Shown here: in pieces, positions 47,259-55,477 of the stretch
How positions within the stretch are numbered: position 1 is the stretch's first letter
Layout of the letters: the number at the start of each line of letters is the position of its first letter
Source: a virus
Length of the DNA stretch: 64,000 bases
Virus record (IMG/VR): IMGVR_UViG_3300003177_000010
Coordinates: 1 to 64,000 of that record
Direction: 5' to 3' (one strand)
Translations under genes and position numbers: made by a program
The notes under the pieces: generated by a model
Told to the model about the DNA's origin: nothing
The model's database searches: none
Seen by the model: the letters and a program-made list of their open reading frames with translations, nothing else

Positions 47259-47781
47259 TATAATCCTTTATTGCATTATTATAGATAGCTTTTAACTGCT
47301 CCTGATTGCTAGGTAAAATATTATTTAACATATTTATTCTAAGTTTTTTATAGTATTCTTTAAATAAATGCCCATGAGGTGTGCCTTTTATACTATAGTG
47401 TTTATATGCAAAATATTGAACAGCATGAGATACCTCATGAGCAATAGTGCCATATAACTTGTGTAAAGGGTCATAAGTGTAAAAATCACCTATTATATCG
47501 TCATTATTATACTTACCATGTTCTGAAAATTTTATAGGTATAGGATTACTCATAGGATTAGAATCATAAATATACCTATAATTATCTCTCATGGCTATAT
47601 TTATACCTGGACCTTTTTTATACATACCTCCTTTTGAGGCAGTACGGCGAGGATCCCAGTCTAGCCTAGTAGTAACAAGTACAAAAGAAGATTCTATGTT
47701 TCTTTGTATATAGTTTTCTAATAAACTAGCGTAATCATACGCTAGATTATTTACTTCAGTTTTTGGCCTAATTCTGCTCAA
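47239..47781 (-). CDS. SprT-like metalloprotease
   Basis: A 180-residue protein with HEVSHAVQ (His115, Glu116, His119) and a third ligand region PHGHLFKEYYKKLR, the arrangement of SprT/Spartan-type zinc peptidases. Those cut DNA-protein crosslinks; phage homologues are uncharacterised. The start is TTG overlapping the upstream TGA. Confidence 0.78.
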   Translation of the reverse strand: MSRIRPKTEVNNLAYDYASLLENYIQRNIESSFVLVTTRLDWDPRRTASKGGMYKKGPGINIAMRDNYRYIYDSNPMSNPIPIKFSEHGKYNNDDIIGDFYTYDPLHKLYGTIAHEVSHAVQYFAYKHYSIKGTPHGHLFKEYYKKLRINMLNNILPSNQEQLKAIYNNAIKDYNGRIST

Positions 47782-48041
47782 TATTTTGTACTAGGTTTTG
47801 AGGGCAGTTTCCATACCTCGTTAGCATTAACTTTAATAAAGCGCTTATTAGTTTCATTTTTATTAGGGTTTTCTATAGTAAGAACTACATTTTTACCTTC
47901 TAAAAATGCAGTATACTGATTAAGTACCCTCTTTCCTGTAAGTAGATAAGCAGATCGCATAGCATTAGTTAATTTTTTACTAACGCTATGACGTTCCCCT
48001 TTGGATACGTATTTACTATGGGATTTTTTATGCTTAGCCAT
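47778..48041 (-). CDS. Hypothetical basic protein
   Basis: An 87-residue, strongly basic protein (MAKHKKSHSKYVSKGERHS). Probably binds nucleic acid. Function unknown. Confidence 0.6.
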   Translation of the reverse strand: MAKHKKSHSKYVSKGERHSVSKKLTNAMRSAYLLTGKRVLNQYTAFLEGKNVVLTIENPNKNETNKRFIKVNANEVWKLPSKPSTKY

Positions 48042-48068
48042 TGTATATTCCTTTTATAAGCTTTGCAG

Positions 48069-48692
48069 TTAATATTCAGTTCTATTTTTTACTTTATCTT
48101 TATTAAGTAGCCATCTAATTTTAGGGTCATCATTGTATTGTTTATCCCATATGTACCAAGCGTAACATATAGCATTAGATGCCTTAGTTATTTCTCCATT
48201 TTTATATATAGGCTGTCTATTAGAAAAAATATATACATACTTTAAATTTTTATTACTAGTAAAAAATGAATAACGTCTCTCACTTTCCAAAAAAGTAATT
48301 TTTAAGAACATAGCTACGAATCTACTAGAAACTTTTAAGCTTTTTTCTACAAAGGGCATTAACAATTTAGTAGTATATGGAGGATTCGTTATAACTAAAT
48401 CATAAGTTTTACTATACTCTTTAGCTAAGAAATCTACCCCTACCTCTATGGAATCATCCCCATAATAATGTAAATCTGAAGATTCAATAGTAGCATCAGG
48501 ATAGAATCGTTGTACTGCGTTACTAATATGTTTCATACCACAAGCAGGCTCTAAAACGGTGTCTATGTTGCCGAATAAATTTAATTCTAGTAGACTCTCA
48601 GTACTTAAAGTAGGGGTCGGATAATAGTCCGTCGCACTTCGTGCGTTACCTTTGCCACTAGAGCCGCCTGTTATTACTGCGTAATTCTTCAT
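48069..48692 (-). CDS. DNA adenine methyltransferase-like protein
   Basis: A 207-residue class I methyltransferase with TVLEPACGMKHIS (SAM motif I) and VITNPPYTTKL (NPPY motif IV), diagnostic of N6-adenine methylation of DNA (or an rRNA/protein relative). No target recognition domain is visible, so specificity is unknown. Confidence 0.75.
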   Translation of the reverse strand: MKNYAVITGGSSGKGNARSATDYYPTPTLSTESLLELNLFGNIDTVLEPACGMKHISNAVQRFYPDATIESSDLHYYGDDSIEVGVDFLAKEYSKTYDLVITNPPYTTKLLMPFVEKSLKVSSRFVAMFLKITFLESERRYSFFTSNKNLKYVYIFSNRQPIYKNGEITKASNAICYAWYIWDKQYNDDPKIRWLLNKDKVKNRTEY

Positions 48693-48863
48693 CTAATAAT
48701 ATTTTTTCTTATTATGTAGAAGTCCTAACATAAAAGGCCATAATAAAGTAAGTATAATAACTTTAATTTTATTATTTTTATCAGCACCTCTAAATAAATG
48801 TTGTGCCACTACAAAGGACCCTAAACTATATAGTAGGTATACGGTAATTAAAAATATTAACAT
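48693..48863 (-). CDS. Small membrane protein
   Basis: A 56-residue protein with two membrane helices (about residues 2-19 and 34-50) joined by FRGADKNNK. Ends next to the methyltransferase start. Function unknown. Confidence 0.6.
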   Translation of the reverse strand: MLIFLITVYLLYSLGSFVVAQHLFRGADKNNKIKVIILTLLWPFMLGLLHNKKKYY

Positions 48864-48920
48864 TTTTTTTTCTTTCTTATTAATTTATAAACTAAAAATA
48901 ACCTTTAGGCAAATAATATA

Positions 48921-49418
48921 TTATATTATTTCATCTATTAAGTTATACTGTTTTGCTTTTTTAGGAGTTAACTGCACGTCATTAGGAGGAAGTAGCTCTG
49001 CCTCTATGATTTTCTTTGGTAATTTAGTATATTTACAGTAGTGTTTTACGAATCTTTTATACTCTGCATTTATGTTATTGCTAAATAACTCATGAGCTTT
49101 ACCAGAGATGCTACCTGAAGGTTGATGCGACACTAATGTAGTATTTTTAGTAACTCTACGGTAATCTCCTGCCATTAGCACGATTAAGGCACAAGAAGCT
49201 ACCATACCTGTACCAACTATTACAATGGGTATTTTAGACCACGCTATAGTATCAATTAAAGCAAAGGCACTAGCAGTCTCCCCACCATAAGAATTTATAA
49301 TTAAAGTTAAAAAGTTATGGATCTTTTGGTCGTTACTATTTACAATCCATTTTATTACTTCTGCAGTGCTTTCATTATCAAAGTCTTTATAGAAGTAAAA
49401 TTTACTACTATCATACAT
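48921..49418 (-). CDS. clpP: ClpP-like serine protease
   Basis: A 165-residue ClpP relative: GMVASCALIVLMAG holds the nucleophile Ser75, SHQPSG the His98, and the region of Asp in LTPKKAKQYNLID matches the end of the family. ClpP works with an AAA unfoldase. The phage also encodes a tmRNA whose tag ends in LVA, a ClpXP-type degron; whether this phage ClpP takes part is unknown. It is shorter than host ClpP. Confidence 0.82.
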   Translation of the reverse strand: MYDSSKFYFYKDFDNESTAEVIKWIVNSNDQKIHNFLTLIINSYGGETASAFALIDTIAWSKIPIVIVGTGMVASCALIVLMAGDYRRVTKNTTLVSHQPSGSISGKAHELFSNNINAEYKRFVKHYCKYTKLPKKIIEAELLPPNDVQLTPKKAKQYNLIDEII

Positions 49419-49421
49419 ATA

Positions 49422-49619
49422 TTATAACCCTGTACTTACTGATATAGACACATTCTGTCGTAATTCTAAAAAAGAATGTATAAAGCTACTAGGGTCATAT
49501 ATAGTAGCACAATTAGTACACTCTATAACACTAATAGGCTGTATGGTACTGTTATAGTACCACACTTCTTCTTCTGTATAGCAATTTGGACAAAATGCTC
49601 TAGCTCTATGTATACTCAT
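49422..49619 (-). CDS. Zinc-ribbon protein
   Basis: A 65-residue protein with FCPNC and ECTNC about 20 residues apart, a likely zinc ribbon. Function unknown. Confidence 0.6.
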   Translation of the reverse strand: MSIHRARAFCPNCYTEEEVWYYNSTIQPISVIECTNCATIYDPSSFIHSFLELRQNVSISVSTGL

Positions 49620-49622
49620 GTA

Positions 49623-49946
49623 CTACTTAGGCTTACTCATATAAGCAGTAGCACCAAAGTAAAATCCTATTATAGAGGCAAAAGATAGCATAACTACCCC
49701 ACTCATATCGGAAATAAAGGATAATCTATCTGCAGTTACATAGGGAATTATAGGTAGTACAGAATACAAAATTAAAAATATTAAAGCTACCCATGCCATA
49801 TTTTTCTGTGCTAGTGCTTTCTCTTCTCGTAATTCTAACTCTATAAGGTCTTTAGCTAAAGAAACTTCCTCGGCAGTCATATCACCATTTTTATTTAAGT
49901 CAAAACGACTCCAATCATTCAACATGTTGAATATTCTCTCTTTCAT
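49623..49946 (-). CDS. Holin-like membrane protein with EF-hand
   Basis: A 107-residue protein: DLNKNGDMTAEE (residues 16-27) is a canonical EF-hand loop, followed by two membrane helices (about 50-67 and 80-98). The two-span layout next to the spanin genes suggests a holin; a calcium-binding holin would be unusual. Confidence 0.6.
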   Translation of the reverse strand: MKERIFNMLNDWSRFDLNKNGDMTAEEVSLAKDLIELELREEKALAQKNMAWVALIFLILYSVLPIIPYVTADRLSFISDMSGVVMLSFASIIGFYFGATAYMSKPK

Positions 49947-49953
49947 TTTTCCC

Positions 49954-50259
49954 TCATTGATTTATTACGTTATCGTAGTAATTTATAATTCCTTTTTGTT
50001 CCTCAATGTACCTTTTTAACTCTAGTAAGTTTTGTGCTAAGATTTGATAATCAGATATAGTCACCGCATAGTAAATTAAGCCATTTACTTCTAGCACCTT
50101 CCAAGTAATGTTATTTAAAGTGACAGGGGCAGGGCTATTAGGTTTAGTAATAGGTACCGCTATAGGAGTACTTACTGTAGAAATACTATTATCTTTAGTG
50201 CAGCTAATTAGAAGTAGTAAGGCTAGTAATATTACTAAATAAGTTTTTAGTACCTTCAT
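49954..50259 (-). CDS. o-spanin (Rz1-like lipoprotein)
   Basis: A 101-residue outer membrane lipoprotein: LLLLISC is the lipobox with Cys20, followed by a Pro-rich stretch (PIAVPITKPNSPAPV). It starts 56 nt inside the i-spanin gene in another frame, the classic Rz/Rz1 overlap. Together they fuse inner and outer membranes in the last step of lysis. Confidence 0.78.
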   Translation of the reverse strand: MKVLKTYLVILLALLLLISCTKDNSISTVSTPIAVPITKPNSPAPVTLNNITWKVLEVNGLIYYAVTISDYQILAQNLLELKRYIEEQKGIINYYDNVINQ

Positions 50260-50596
50260 TTATTCTTCTCTCTATTAACCCTGGTTTAGCTCTACTAAGA
50301 GCTTCCCAATCATGCCCTAGTATAACGCTATTTAAAGCATTTTTTTCATTTTGCAACTCTTGCCGCAACCTTCCTAATGTTAATAACTGTTCAGACTGCC
50401 TTCTATAAGAACTTTGTAGTACATTTATAGCGTCTGTTTGATTATTAACAGCTATTTTTAGTTTTTCATTATTGTTTTGTAATACTCTAATGGTATTTTG
50501 TGATGTATTATAGTAGTATAAAACCGAAGTAACTATGCTAGCTAGTAGTAAACCGATTACAATATACAACTTTACTTTTCCAAATAATTTAAACAT
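50204..50596 (-). CDS. i-spanin (Rz-like)
   Basis: A 130-residue inner membrane protein with one N-terminal helix (about residues 9-28), a periplasmic coiled coil, and HDWEALSRAKPGLIERRIN near the end, as in Rz-type spanins. Partner of the embedded lipoprotein gene. Confidence 0.8.
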   Translation of the reverse strand: MFKLFGKVKLYIVIGLLLASIVTSVLYYYNTSQNTIRVLQNNNEKLKIAVNNQTDAINVLQSSYRRQSEQLLTLGRLRQELQNEKNALNSVILGHDWEALSRAKPGLIERRINEGTKNLFSNITSLTTSN

Positions 50597-51003
50597 TATA
50601 TATCCTTACTGTATTTATTGCTTTGCATATATAAAATTCTATTAAATTGTAACTCAGTTAATTGACCACTATTATCCTGACAGCGCAAACAGCCTTTTAT
50701 AAATGATAAATCTTTATCTGATAAATCTAAGCTTAGTAAATGTTTTTTTAACTTTGGTGTTATTCTTTTTTTAATATAAGTAGCTTTAGGTCCTGGTCCA
50801 GGTTTTAGCACTCTATTTCTGGAGTCTTTAGTGTACCCAAGGGCAAGTAAATAGTTACTCCAACTACCGTATAAACGTATAATTAATTTTTTATCACAAA
50901 AGTCACTAGTAGCAGTATAATCCTTCATCTTAGGAGGGCAATTATACTTATCTTTATATATCTTCGCTAACTTCTCTGCTTTTTCTTTTGTTATTAATAG
51001 CAT
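50596..51003 (-). CDS. HNH-associated repeat protein
   Basis: A 135-residue basic protein with LYGSWSNYLLALGY, resembling the repeat domains that accompany phage homing endonucleases. No nuclease motif is present. It overlaps neighbours by 1 and 50 nt. Likely DNA-binding. Confidence 0.5.
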   Translation of the reverse strand: MLLITKEKAEKLAKIYKDKYNCPPKMKDYTATSDFCDKKLIIRLYGSWSNYLLALGYTKDSRNRVLKPGPGPKATYIKKRITPKLKKHLLSLDLSDKDLSFIKGCLRCQDNSGQLTELQFNRILYMQSNKYSKDI

Positions 51004-51646
51004 AGTAACTCCTAATTCTATTTTTTAGCTCAGGAAGGAACATAGGAGCAGGTTTAATAAAAGTTTTTCCTGGCTTATCATCAATAGTCATATTTATTAC
51101 TATTTGCTTTATACCAGTACCATATCTTTCGTTATGTGCTACACAGTAAGAACATCCTTGTATAAAGTAATCTTTTATCTGCTTTATATTTTTAACCTTT
51201 TTTGACGTTTTAAAATCTATAATAGACGGAACGCCATTCCATAAGCCTACCATATCACATCTACCCGCAAACTTATACTTATTGCTCCATAGTATTTGTT
51301 CCTGTCCCCATACTTCTGGGTTACCAGCTTCCGTAATTTTAATAAGCTCTTTAGTTAAGTGTATAACATCAGCAGCTTCTTGTTCTAACTCTGCAAATAT
51401 AGGTATGCCGTTAAAATGTTTTTCGGCATATTCATGTACCAATGTACCTCTATCAGTAGCTATTTTAGATATTCTAGCAGCCTCAGCTTCTCCTACTCTA
51501 GCGATCCATGCTGCTAACCAAGCTTGGTTAGATGTTTTAGCTAAAATGGTAGTTATAGAAGGGTAAGACCCGTCAGGAGTGTGATAGGTTCTACCAGTAG
51601 GTAAGGTATCTACAGGCATTTCTGTAACATAGTTATACTTAGTCAC
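50954..51646 (-). CDS. PD-(D/E)XK nuclease (RecB/Cas4-type)
   Basis: A 230-residue nuclease: GTLVHEYAEKHF, then EQILW..KFAGRCDMVGLWN and SIIDFKTSKK form the RecB-type H..D..E-x-K active site. Such phage exonucleases act in recombination or replication. GTG at 51644-51646 overlaps the upstream TGA (GTGA) and is taken as start; MPVD 8 codons later is the alternative. Confidence 0.8.
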   Translation of the reverse strand: MTKYNYVTEMPVDTLPTGRTYHTPDGSYPSITTILAKTSNQAWLAAWIARVGEAEAARISKIATDRGTLVHEYAEKHFNGIPIFAELEQEAADVIHLTKELIKITEAGNPEVWGQEQILWSNKYKFAGRCDMVGLWNGVPSIIDFKTSKKVKNIKQIKDYFIQGCSYCVAHNERYGTGIKQIVINMTIDDKPGKTFIKPAPMFLPELKNRIRSYYAINNKRKSREVSEDI

Positions 51647-51879
51647 TTACACAACTTTACAATATTTTTTATTTCCTGCCATACTTCATCTTCTTCTGCA
51701 ATATTTTCTTTTCTTACTAAGCTAACAATTTTAGTTATTACAGGGGTAGGTAGATCAAAATTTTCTTTTATATCTTTTTTTAGTGATGATATAGATGCAT
51801 TTATTGCTTCTCGCTGTATTACCAAATCTACTATACGATTAATTTCTTCAGCTAGTTCTGACGCTATAGATGCATCCAT
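51643..51879 (-). CDS. Small helical protein
   Basis: A 78-residue coiled-coil-like protein (ELAEEINRIVDLVIQREAI). The ATG at 51879 overlaps the stop of the upstream frame (TAATG). Function unknown. Confidence 0.55.
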   Translation of the reverse strand: MDASIASELAEEINRIVDLVIQREAINASISSLKKDIKENFDLPTPVITKIVSLVRKENIAEEDEVWQEIKNIVKLCK

Positions 51880-52019
51880 TATACTATCCAATACTCTTTA
51901 TGTGCTGCTCTATTAAACCAAGATATTGCTATCTCCATATCTTGTACTGCTTTACTATCCGTTTTTGTTAAACTATTTTGTAAATCTTTTTTACATGTAT
52001 TGCATTCCAATGAGCACAC
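51879..52019 (-). CDS. Small protein with non-ATG start
   Basis: An open frame with ECNTCKKDLQNSL and a helical tail AAHKEYWIV ends in TAATG. Only GTG (52019) or TTG (52010) can start it and no clear ribosome site is seen, so it may rely on coupling to the upstream gene it overlaps. Confidence 0.4.
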   Translation of the reverse strand: MCSLECNTCKKDLQNSLTKTDSKAVQDMEIAISWFNRAAHKEYWIV

Positions 52020-52207
52020 TTATTAGAAAATGCAGTTTGTGAATTTACATTTCTTTCTGATTCTTGAAGTCTTTGTTTTAGTAGCTTAAACAAAGATTGA
52101 TATGCAATAAACTTATCTTTATCCTTTAACTCTTTAGAACTAGCAATAATTTTTATATTCTTTACTAAGTCTCTGTATGCGTTTTTAGCTGTTAATTTAA
52201 AAAACAT
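51968..52207 (-). CDS. Small basic helical protein
   Basis: A 79-residue, Lys-rich helical protein (FFKLTAKNAYRDLVKNIKI). Function unknown. Confidence 0.5.
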   Translation of the reverse strand: MFFKLTAKNAYRDLVKNIKIIASSKELKDKDKFIAYQSLFKLLKQRLQESERNVNSQTAFSNKCAHWNAIHVKKIYKIV

Positions 52208-52249
52208 TTTATTCCTTATATATTATAATATTTTTACTTTTATGTCAAT

Positions 52250-52594
52250 TTATTTTTTTAAAGAAAAATTATCTACATTGTCTATAAAGTTAATTGACCC
52301 ATTAGTAGATTGTATATAGGTACAGGTAGTAGGGCGGTCAATAGCTCCCCAAAAATCTTCCTCATTATACCAATTAAAATTCTTTATTGTAGCCCAAAAT
52401 GAATTAATCCTAGCTGCTGCTAAATCAAATTCATTATAATAAGGGTTATCTAAGTCAATACCATTTAATGCTTCAGACATCCATAAATGCGCTAACCAAG
52501 GGTTCCACTTAGACACATTTTCAGCCTCTTTTATAGTTCTTAAAATTGACCAATCAGAATAGTCAGAAACAGGAATAATTTTTCTTTTAGCCAT
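52250..52594 (-). CDS. Hypothetical protein
   Basis: A 114-residue Trp- and Asn-rich protein (WNPWLAHLWMSEALNG; INSFWATIKNFNWY) of unknown function. Confidence 0.55.
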   Translation of the reverse strand: MAKRKIIPVSDYSDWSILRTIKEAENVSKWNPWLAHLWMSEALNGIDLDNPYYNEFDLAAARINSFWATIKNFNWYNEEDFWGAIDRPTTCTYIQSTNGSINFIDNVDNFSLKK

Positions 52595-52832
52595 TTATAC
52601 TTATACTTTCTGACTTCTTATAAAAATTATTTACAATTTCAACAATTATCCTAGATGCAAGAAATTCATTAGTTTTCTTTAATTCTTTATATTCTATTAA
52701 AGCTTGGGAACAATAACTATTATACATTTTATATTGTTCTAAGATCGCAATAGATTCTTTTAACGTAGGTCTTTTTCTCATTATATCCAAAATATCTTTA
52801 TTTTTTACTAATATCAAGTTTTTTGTTGACAT
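52587..52832 (-). CDS. Hypothetical protein, first gene of leftward block
   Basis: An 81-residue basic helical protein. Its start codon lies inside the -35 box of the rightward promoter at 52826-52854. Function unknown. Confidence 0.6.
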   Translation of the reverse strand: MSTKNLILVKNKDILDIMRKRPTLKESIAILEQYKMYNSYCSQALIEYKELKKTNEFLASRIIVEIVNNFYKKSESISING

Positions 52833-52854
52833 TTAAATTATTATAAATTATAAT
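52826..52854 (+). promoter_or_regulatory. Consensus sigma70 promoter, rightward
   Basis: Perfect TTGACA (52826-52831), 17 bp, perfect TATAAT (52849-52854). It opens the rightward block and overlaps the leftward promoter at 52840-52869. Confidence 0.85.
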
Positions 52855-52869
52855 ACAAGCAATAGGCAA
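52840..52869 (-). promoter_or_regulatory. Sigma70-type promoter, leftward
   Basis: TTGCCT, 18 bp, TATAAT on the minus strand, sharing sequence with the rightward promoter so that polymerase could occupy only one at a time. Confidence 0.6.
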
Positions 52870-52911
52870 GAAAAAAATTACCTATTTTCGTGGTAAAAAA
52901 GGAAGTAATAT

Positions 52912-53178
52912 ATGAATTATAAATTAACAGTATTTGTACCTTTATCTGACTTTAATTTAACTGAATATGTTAATAATCAAGCACAACTAATTAAGCAAAA
53001 AATTAACATTCAAGTAGAAGTAGTCGATAATTCTGATTCACGTATGTTACTATATTGTAAAAAACCAGATAGAGTACCTTGTTTTATGATTTTTAAGAAT
53101 AGTAAATTTAAAACATATAAACAAATTAAAGTAAATGATAATGATTTACTTTCTTGGGTTACTGAAAATGTATCTTAG
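52912..53178 (+). CDS. Thioredoxin-fold-like protein
   Basis: An 88-residue protein whose second half, RVPCFMIFKNSKFKTYKQI, resembles the cis-Pro segment and following strands of thioredoxins. There is no CXXC, so it is probably not a redox enzyme. First gene of the rightward block; AAGGAAG precedes the ATG. Confidence 0.5.
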   Translation: MNYKLTVFVPLSDFNLTEYVNNQAQLIKQKINIQVEVVDNSDSRMLLYCKKPDRVPCFMIFKNSKFKTYKQIKVNDNDLLSWVTENVS

Positions 53179-53192
53179 TTGTTTAATAACTT

Positions 53193-53221
53193 ATACTAGC
53201 ACAGTTCTACCCATTTAGCAA
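53193..53221 (-). promoter_or_regulatory. Leftward promoter, antisense to 52912-53178
   Basis: TTGCTA, 17 bp, TAGTAT with an extended -10 on the minus strand. It would transcribe across the thioredoxin-like gene towards the leftward block. Confidence 0.55.
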
Positions 53222-53274
53222 ATTTAAAGTTGATTTAAAGTTGCTACTACCAAAATTTAAAATAAAGACATTAA

Positions 53275-53472
53275 ATGAAAATATACGTTAAGAATAACAA
53301 TGTAGACAAAGCTATGCGTGTGCTAAAACGTAAGCTTTTACTAGAGGGGGATACAAATGCACTAAAAGATAAAAGATTTTTTGTATCTAAAAGCGAAAAA
53401 AAGAGACTTATAAAAAAAGCAGGCCGTAAAAGATGGTTGCATAAGCAAAAAGAATCGCATTTGTTTGAGTAG
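53275..53472 (+). CDS. rpsU: Ribosomal protein bS21
   Basis: A 65-residue bS21: the opening VKNNNVDKAMRVLKRKLLLE matches the first helix of alphaproteobacterial-style S21, followed by FFVSKSEKKRLIKKAGRKR. bS21 sits near the anti-Shine-Dalgarno region of the 30S subunit; phage copies, known from pelagiphages and huge phages, probably replace the host protein and bias initiation. Confidence 0.9.
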   Translation: MKIYVKNNNVDKAMRVLKRKLLLEGDTNALKDKRFFVSKSEKKRLIKKAGRKRWLHKQKESHLFE

Positions 53473-53498
53473 TTAGTGGTAAATAAGTAATTTTATAG

Positions 53499-53527
53499 TT
53501 GCTAATGACTATTTTTACGTGTATATT
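53499..53527 (+). promoter_or_regulatory. Sigma70-type promoter
   Basis: TTGCTA, 17 bp, TATATT upstream of 53608. Confidence 0.65.
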
Positions 53528-53607
53528 ATATTAATAAGAAACACTAAAAAAGGATTAAGTCTATCCTTAAAGGCTTTTAATTGATCAATTAAAAAATGGA
53601 ATATAAA

Positions 53608-53961
53608 ATGAATAAAATAATAACATTTGCTGCAACATTACTAGCAGCTACTACAGGGACTGCATCAGCTTTTGACCTAGGTAACACTGGAGTTGCTTTA
53701 GACAATAGTTTAGTTGCGGAATATAATATTAATAGTACAAATTATACTATTAATTATAGTGCAAAACTAAATTATAATATTGTGGATAGCGTAAATATGT
53801 ATGTAAAAACATCAGTAGATCTTACTAATATTACTTATTCTGGCGTTACTCTAGGAGCTACATGGGCTGCTAAACCTAATTTAGACATATATACTAATGT
53901 AGGAGTAGATAATAATGGTAATATAGGTAATGCTATTATTGGAGCAAAACTTAACTTTTAA
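53608..53961 (+). CDS. Small exported beta-rich protein
   Basis: A 117-residue protein with a clear signal peptide (MNKIITFAATLLAATTGTAS, then AFDLG) and alternating polar/hydrophobic strands to a terminal Phe, as in small outer membrane barrels. It may be a phage-encoded surface protein. Monocistronic: own promoter and terminator. Confidence 0.6.
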   Translation: MNKIITFAATLLAATTGTASAFDLGNTGVALDNSLVAEYNINSTNYTINYSAKLNYNIVDSVNMYVKTSVDLTNITYSGVTLGATWAAKPNLDIYTNVGVDNNGNIGNAIIGAKLNF

Positions 53962-54001
53962 TACGTAGTATTATAGGGCTGGTCGCCGTAAATAGACTCG
54001 T

Positions 54002-54026
54002 GGAAGCCTATGGTTAGCTTCCTTTT
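54002..54026 (+). terminator. Rho-independent terminator
   Basis: GGAAGC and GCTTCC pair around a 9-nt loop and are followed by TTTTATT. Confidence 0.7.
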
Positions 54027-54043
54027 ATTATATAGGAGATAGT

Positions 54044-54829
54044 ATGAATAGAATAACTAATATGTATAGCCCTGTATGGACAATACCAAAAACTGATAAA
54101 TTTACTAGCGTAAGCTCTAGTAATATAAAAAATAAGGTGTTTAAGCCCAAAAAATCAGGTACTAAAGCTTCACATATAATATTTATACTTGATAGCTCTT
54201 CCTCAATGAATGGTATTAAAGCAGGCACTATAGACGGTTTTAATGAGTTTTTGGATATACATAAAAAGGAATCTAAAGAAGACGGAGTTAAAACCTATAT
54301 TAGCTTATACAGCTTTAATGGATACTCTACTAAAAAAATACTCGATAGAAAAAATGTTAATTCAGTAGAAAATTTAACAGATAGCTCCTATAATCCCAGC
54401 GGCATGACTAACTTATATGATAGTATAGGTAAAGTAATGCGTAAAATAAATAATAAGGTAAGTAAGTATAAAAAGTCTAGCAGAGACTCTTTAATTTTCG
54501 TAGTATTAACTGATGGACAGGATAATACATCTAAGAAATATAATGGAGGCGCTATTAAAGAGATGGTAGAATTAGCTGAACAAGCTAACTGGGGTTTTAC
54601 TTTTTTAGGCACTAATATAGATACTTTCGGTATAGGGACATCAATGGGCTTTAATTTACATAATACAGTAATGTACAAAGGAGCTAATATAAAAGAATCT
54701 ATAGCTGCTGCAGGGGAAATGACTTCTAGACTAAGAACTGTTAGCCTATCTGGAAGCTCTATAATAGACGCTTATAGCTTATCAGGATATACAGAAAAAG
54801 AAAGATTAGAATCAGTAGGGTCAGAATAA
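54044..54829 (+). CDS. VWA-domain protein
   Basis: A 261-residue von Willebrand A domain: ILDSSSSMNG (Asp50, Ser52, Ser54) is the metal-binding DXSXS, the MIDAS Thr is in SGMTNLYD and VLTDGQDN supplies the Asp. VWA domains mediate protein interactions. It leads the glycan locus, but a direct role there is unproven. GGAG precedes the ATG. Confidence 0.8.
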   Translation: MNRITNMYSPVWTIPKTDKFTSVSSSNIKNKVFKPKKSGTKASHIIFILDSSSSMNGIKAGTIDGFNEFLDIHKKESKEDGVKTYISLYSFNGYSTKKILDRKNVNSVENLTDSSYNPSGMTNLYDSIGKVMRKINNKVSKYKKSSRDSLIFVVLTDGQDNTSKKYNGGAIKEMVELAEQANWGFTFLGTNIDTFGIGTSMGFNLHNTVMYKGANIKESIAAAGEMTSRLRTVSLSGSSIIDAYSLSGYTEKERLESVGSE

Positions 54830-54832
54830 TAA

Positions 54833-55477
54833 ATGTCTAATTTATACATTTTAGGTAATGGAGGTTTTGCACATGAGGTACGTGAGCAAATAAAAGAGCA
54901 ATATACTGACTTAGGGTTCGGGGGTTACATCTATAAAGAAGGTGACGCTATAATGGTAGAATCCCCATTCAATACTATTAAGGAGTTTACTTTCCCTAAA
55001 TTTAGCAGTTTTCTTTTAGGTACTGGAAATAAGTTTTGGAGGGCTTATTTTATAGACCTGATAGATGAGTACTATGGAGTAAGTAAAGAAATTTTTCCAA
55101 ATATAATAGCGGATAATTGTTATTTATCATGTTACGCTAAAATAGGTATAGGTAATCTATTATGTACAAATTCTATAGTTCTTGGCAATGCCATTCTAGG
55201 GGATTTTAACTTACTAAATGTGCAAACATTAGTATCTCATGACTGTGTAATAGGGGACCATAACTTATTAAATCCTAAAGTATCTGTATTAGGTACTTGT
55301 AAAATAGGTAGTAATAACTATTTAGCTACTAATGTTACTATAATACCGAAAATCACAATAGGCAATAATAATACTATCAGCGTATCTGAGAATATAGTAA
55401 GAGATATAAATAATAGTATATTTTTTAAAGACAACAAAGAAAGTAGTAAATATGCATATTCTATTCAGAAGTTGTGA
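54833..55477 (+). CDS. Sugar O-acyltransferase (NeuD/PglD-like)
   Basis: A 214-residue protein: LYILGNGGFAHEV is the Rossmann-like PglD_N start, followed by a hexapeptide-repeat left-handed helix (GIGNLLC, GNAILGDF, GDHNLLN, GSNNYLA, GNNNTIS). Such enzymes acetylate amino or hydroxyl groups of nucleotide sugars, matching the aminotransferase two genes on. Confidence 0.8.
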   Translation: MSNLYILGNGGFAHEVREQIKEQYTDLGFGGYIYKEGDAIMVESPFNTIKEFTFPKFSSFLLGTGNKFWRAYFIDLIDEYYGVSKEIFPNIIADNCYLSCYAKIGIGNLLCTNSIVLGNAILGDFNLLNVQTLVSHDCVIGDHNLLNPKVSVLGTCKIGSNNYLATNVTIIPKITIGNNNTISVSENIVRDINNSIFFKDNKESSKYAYSIQKL

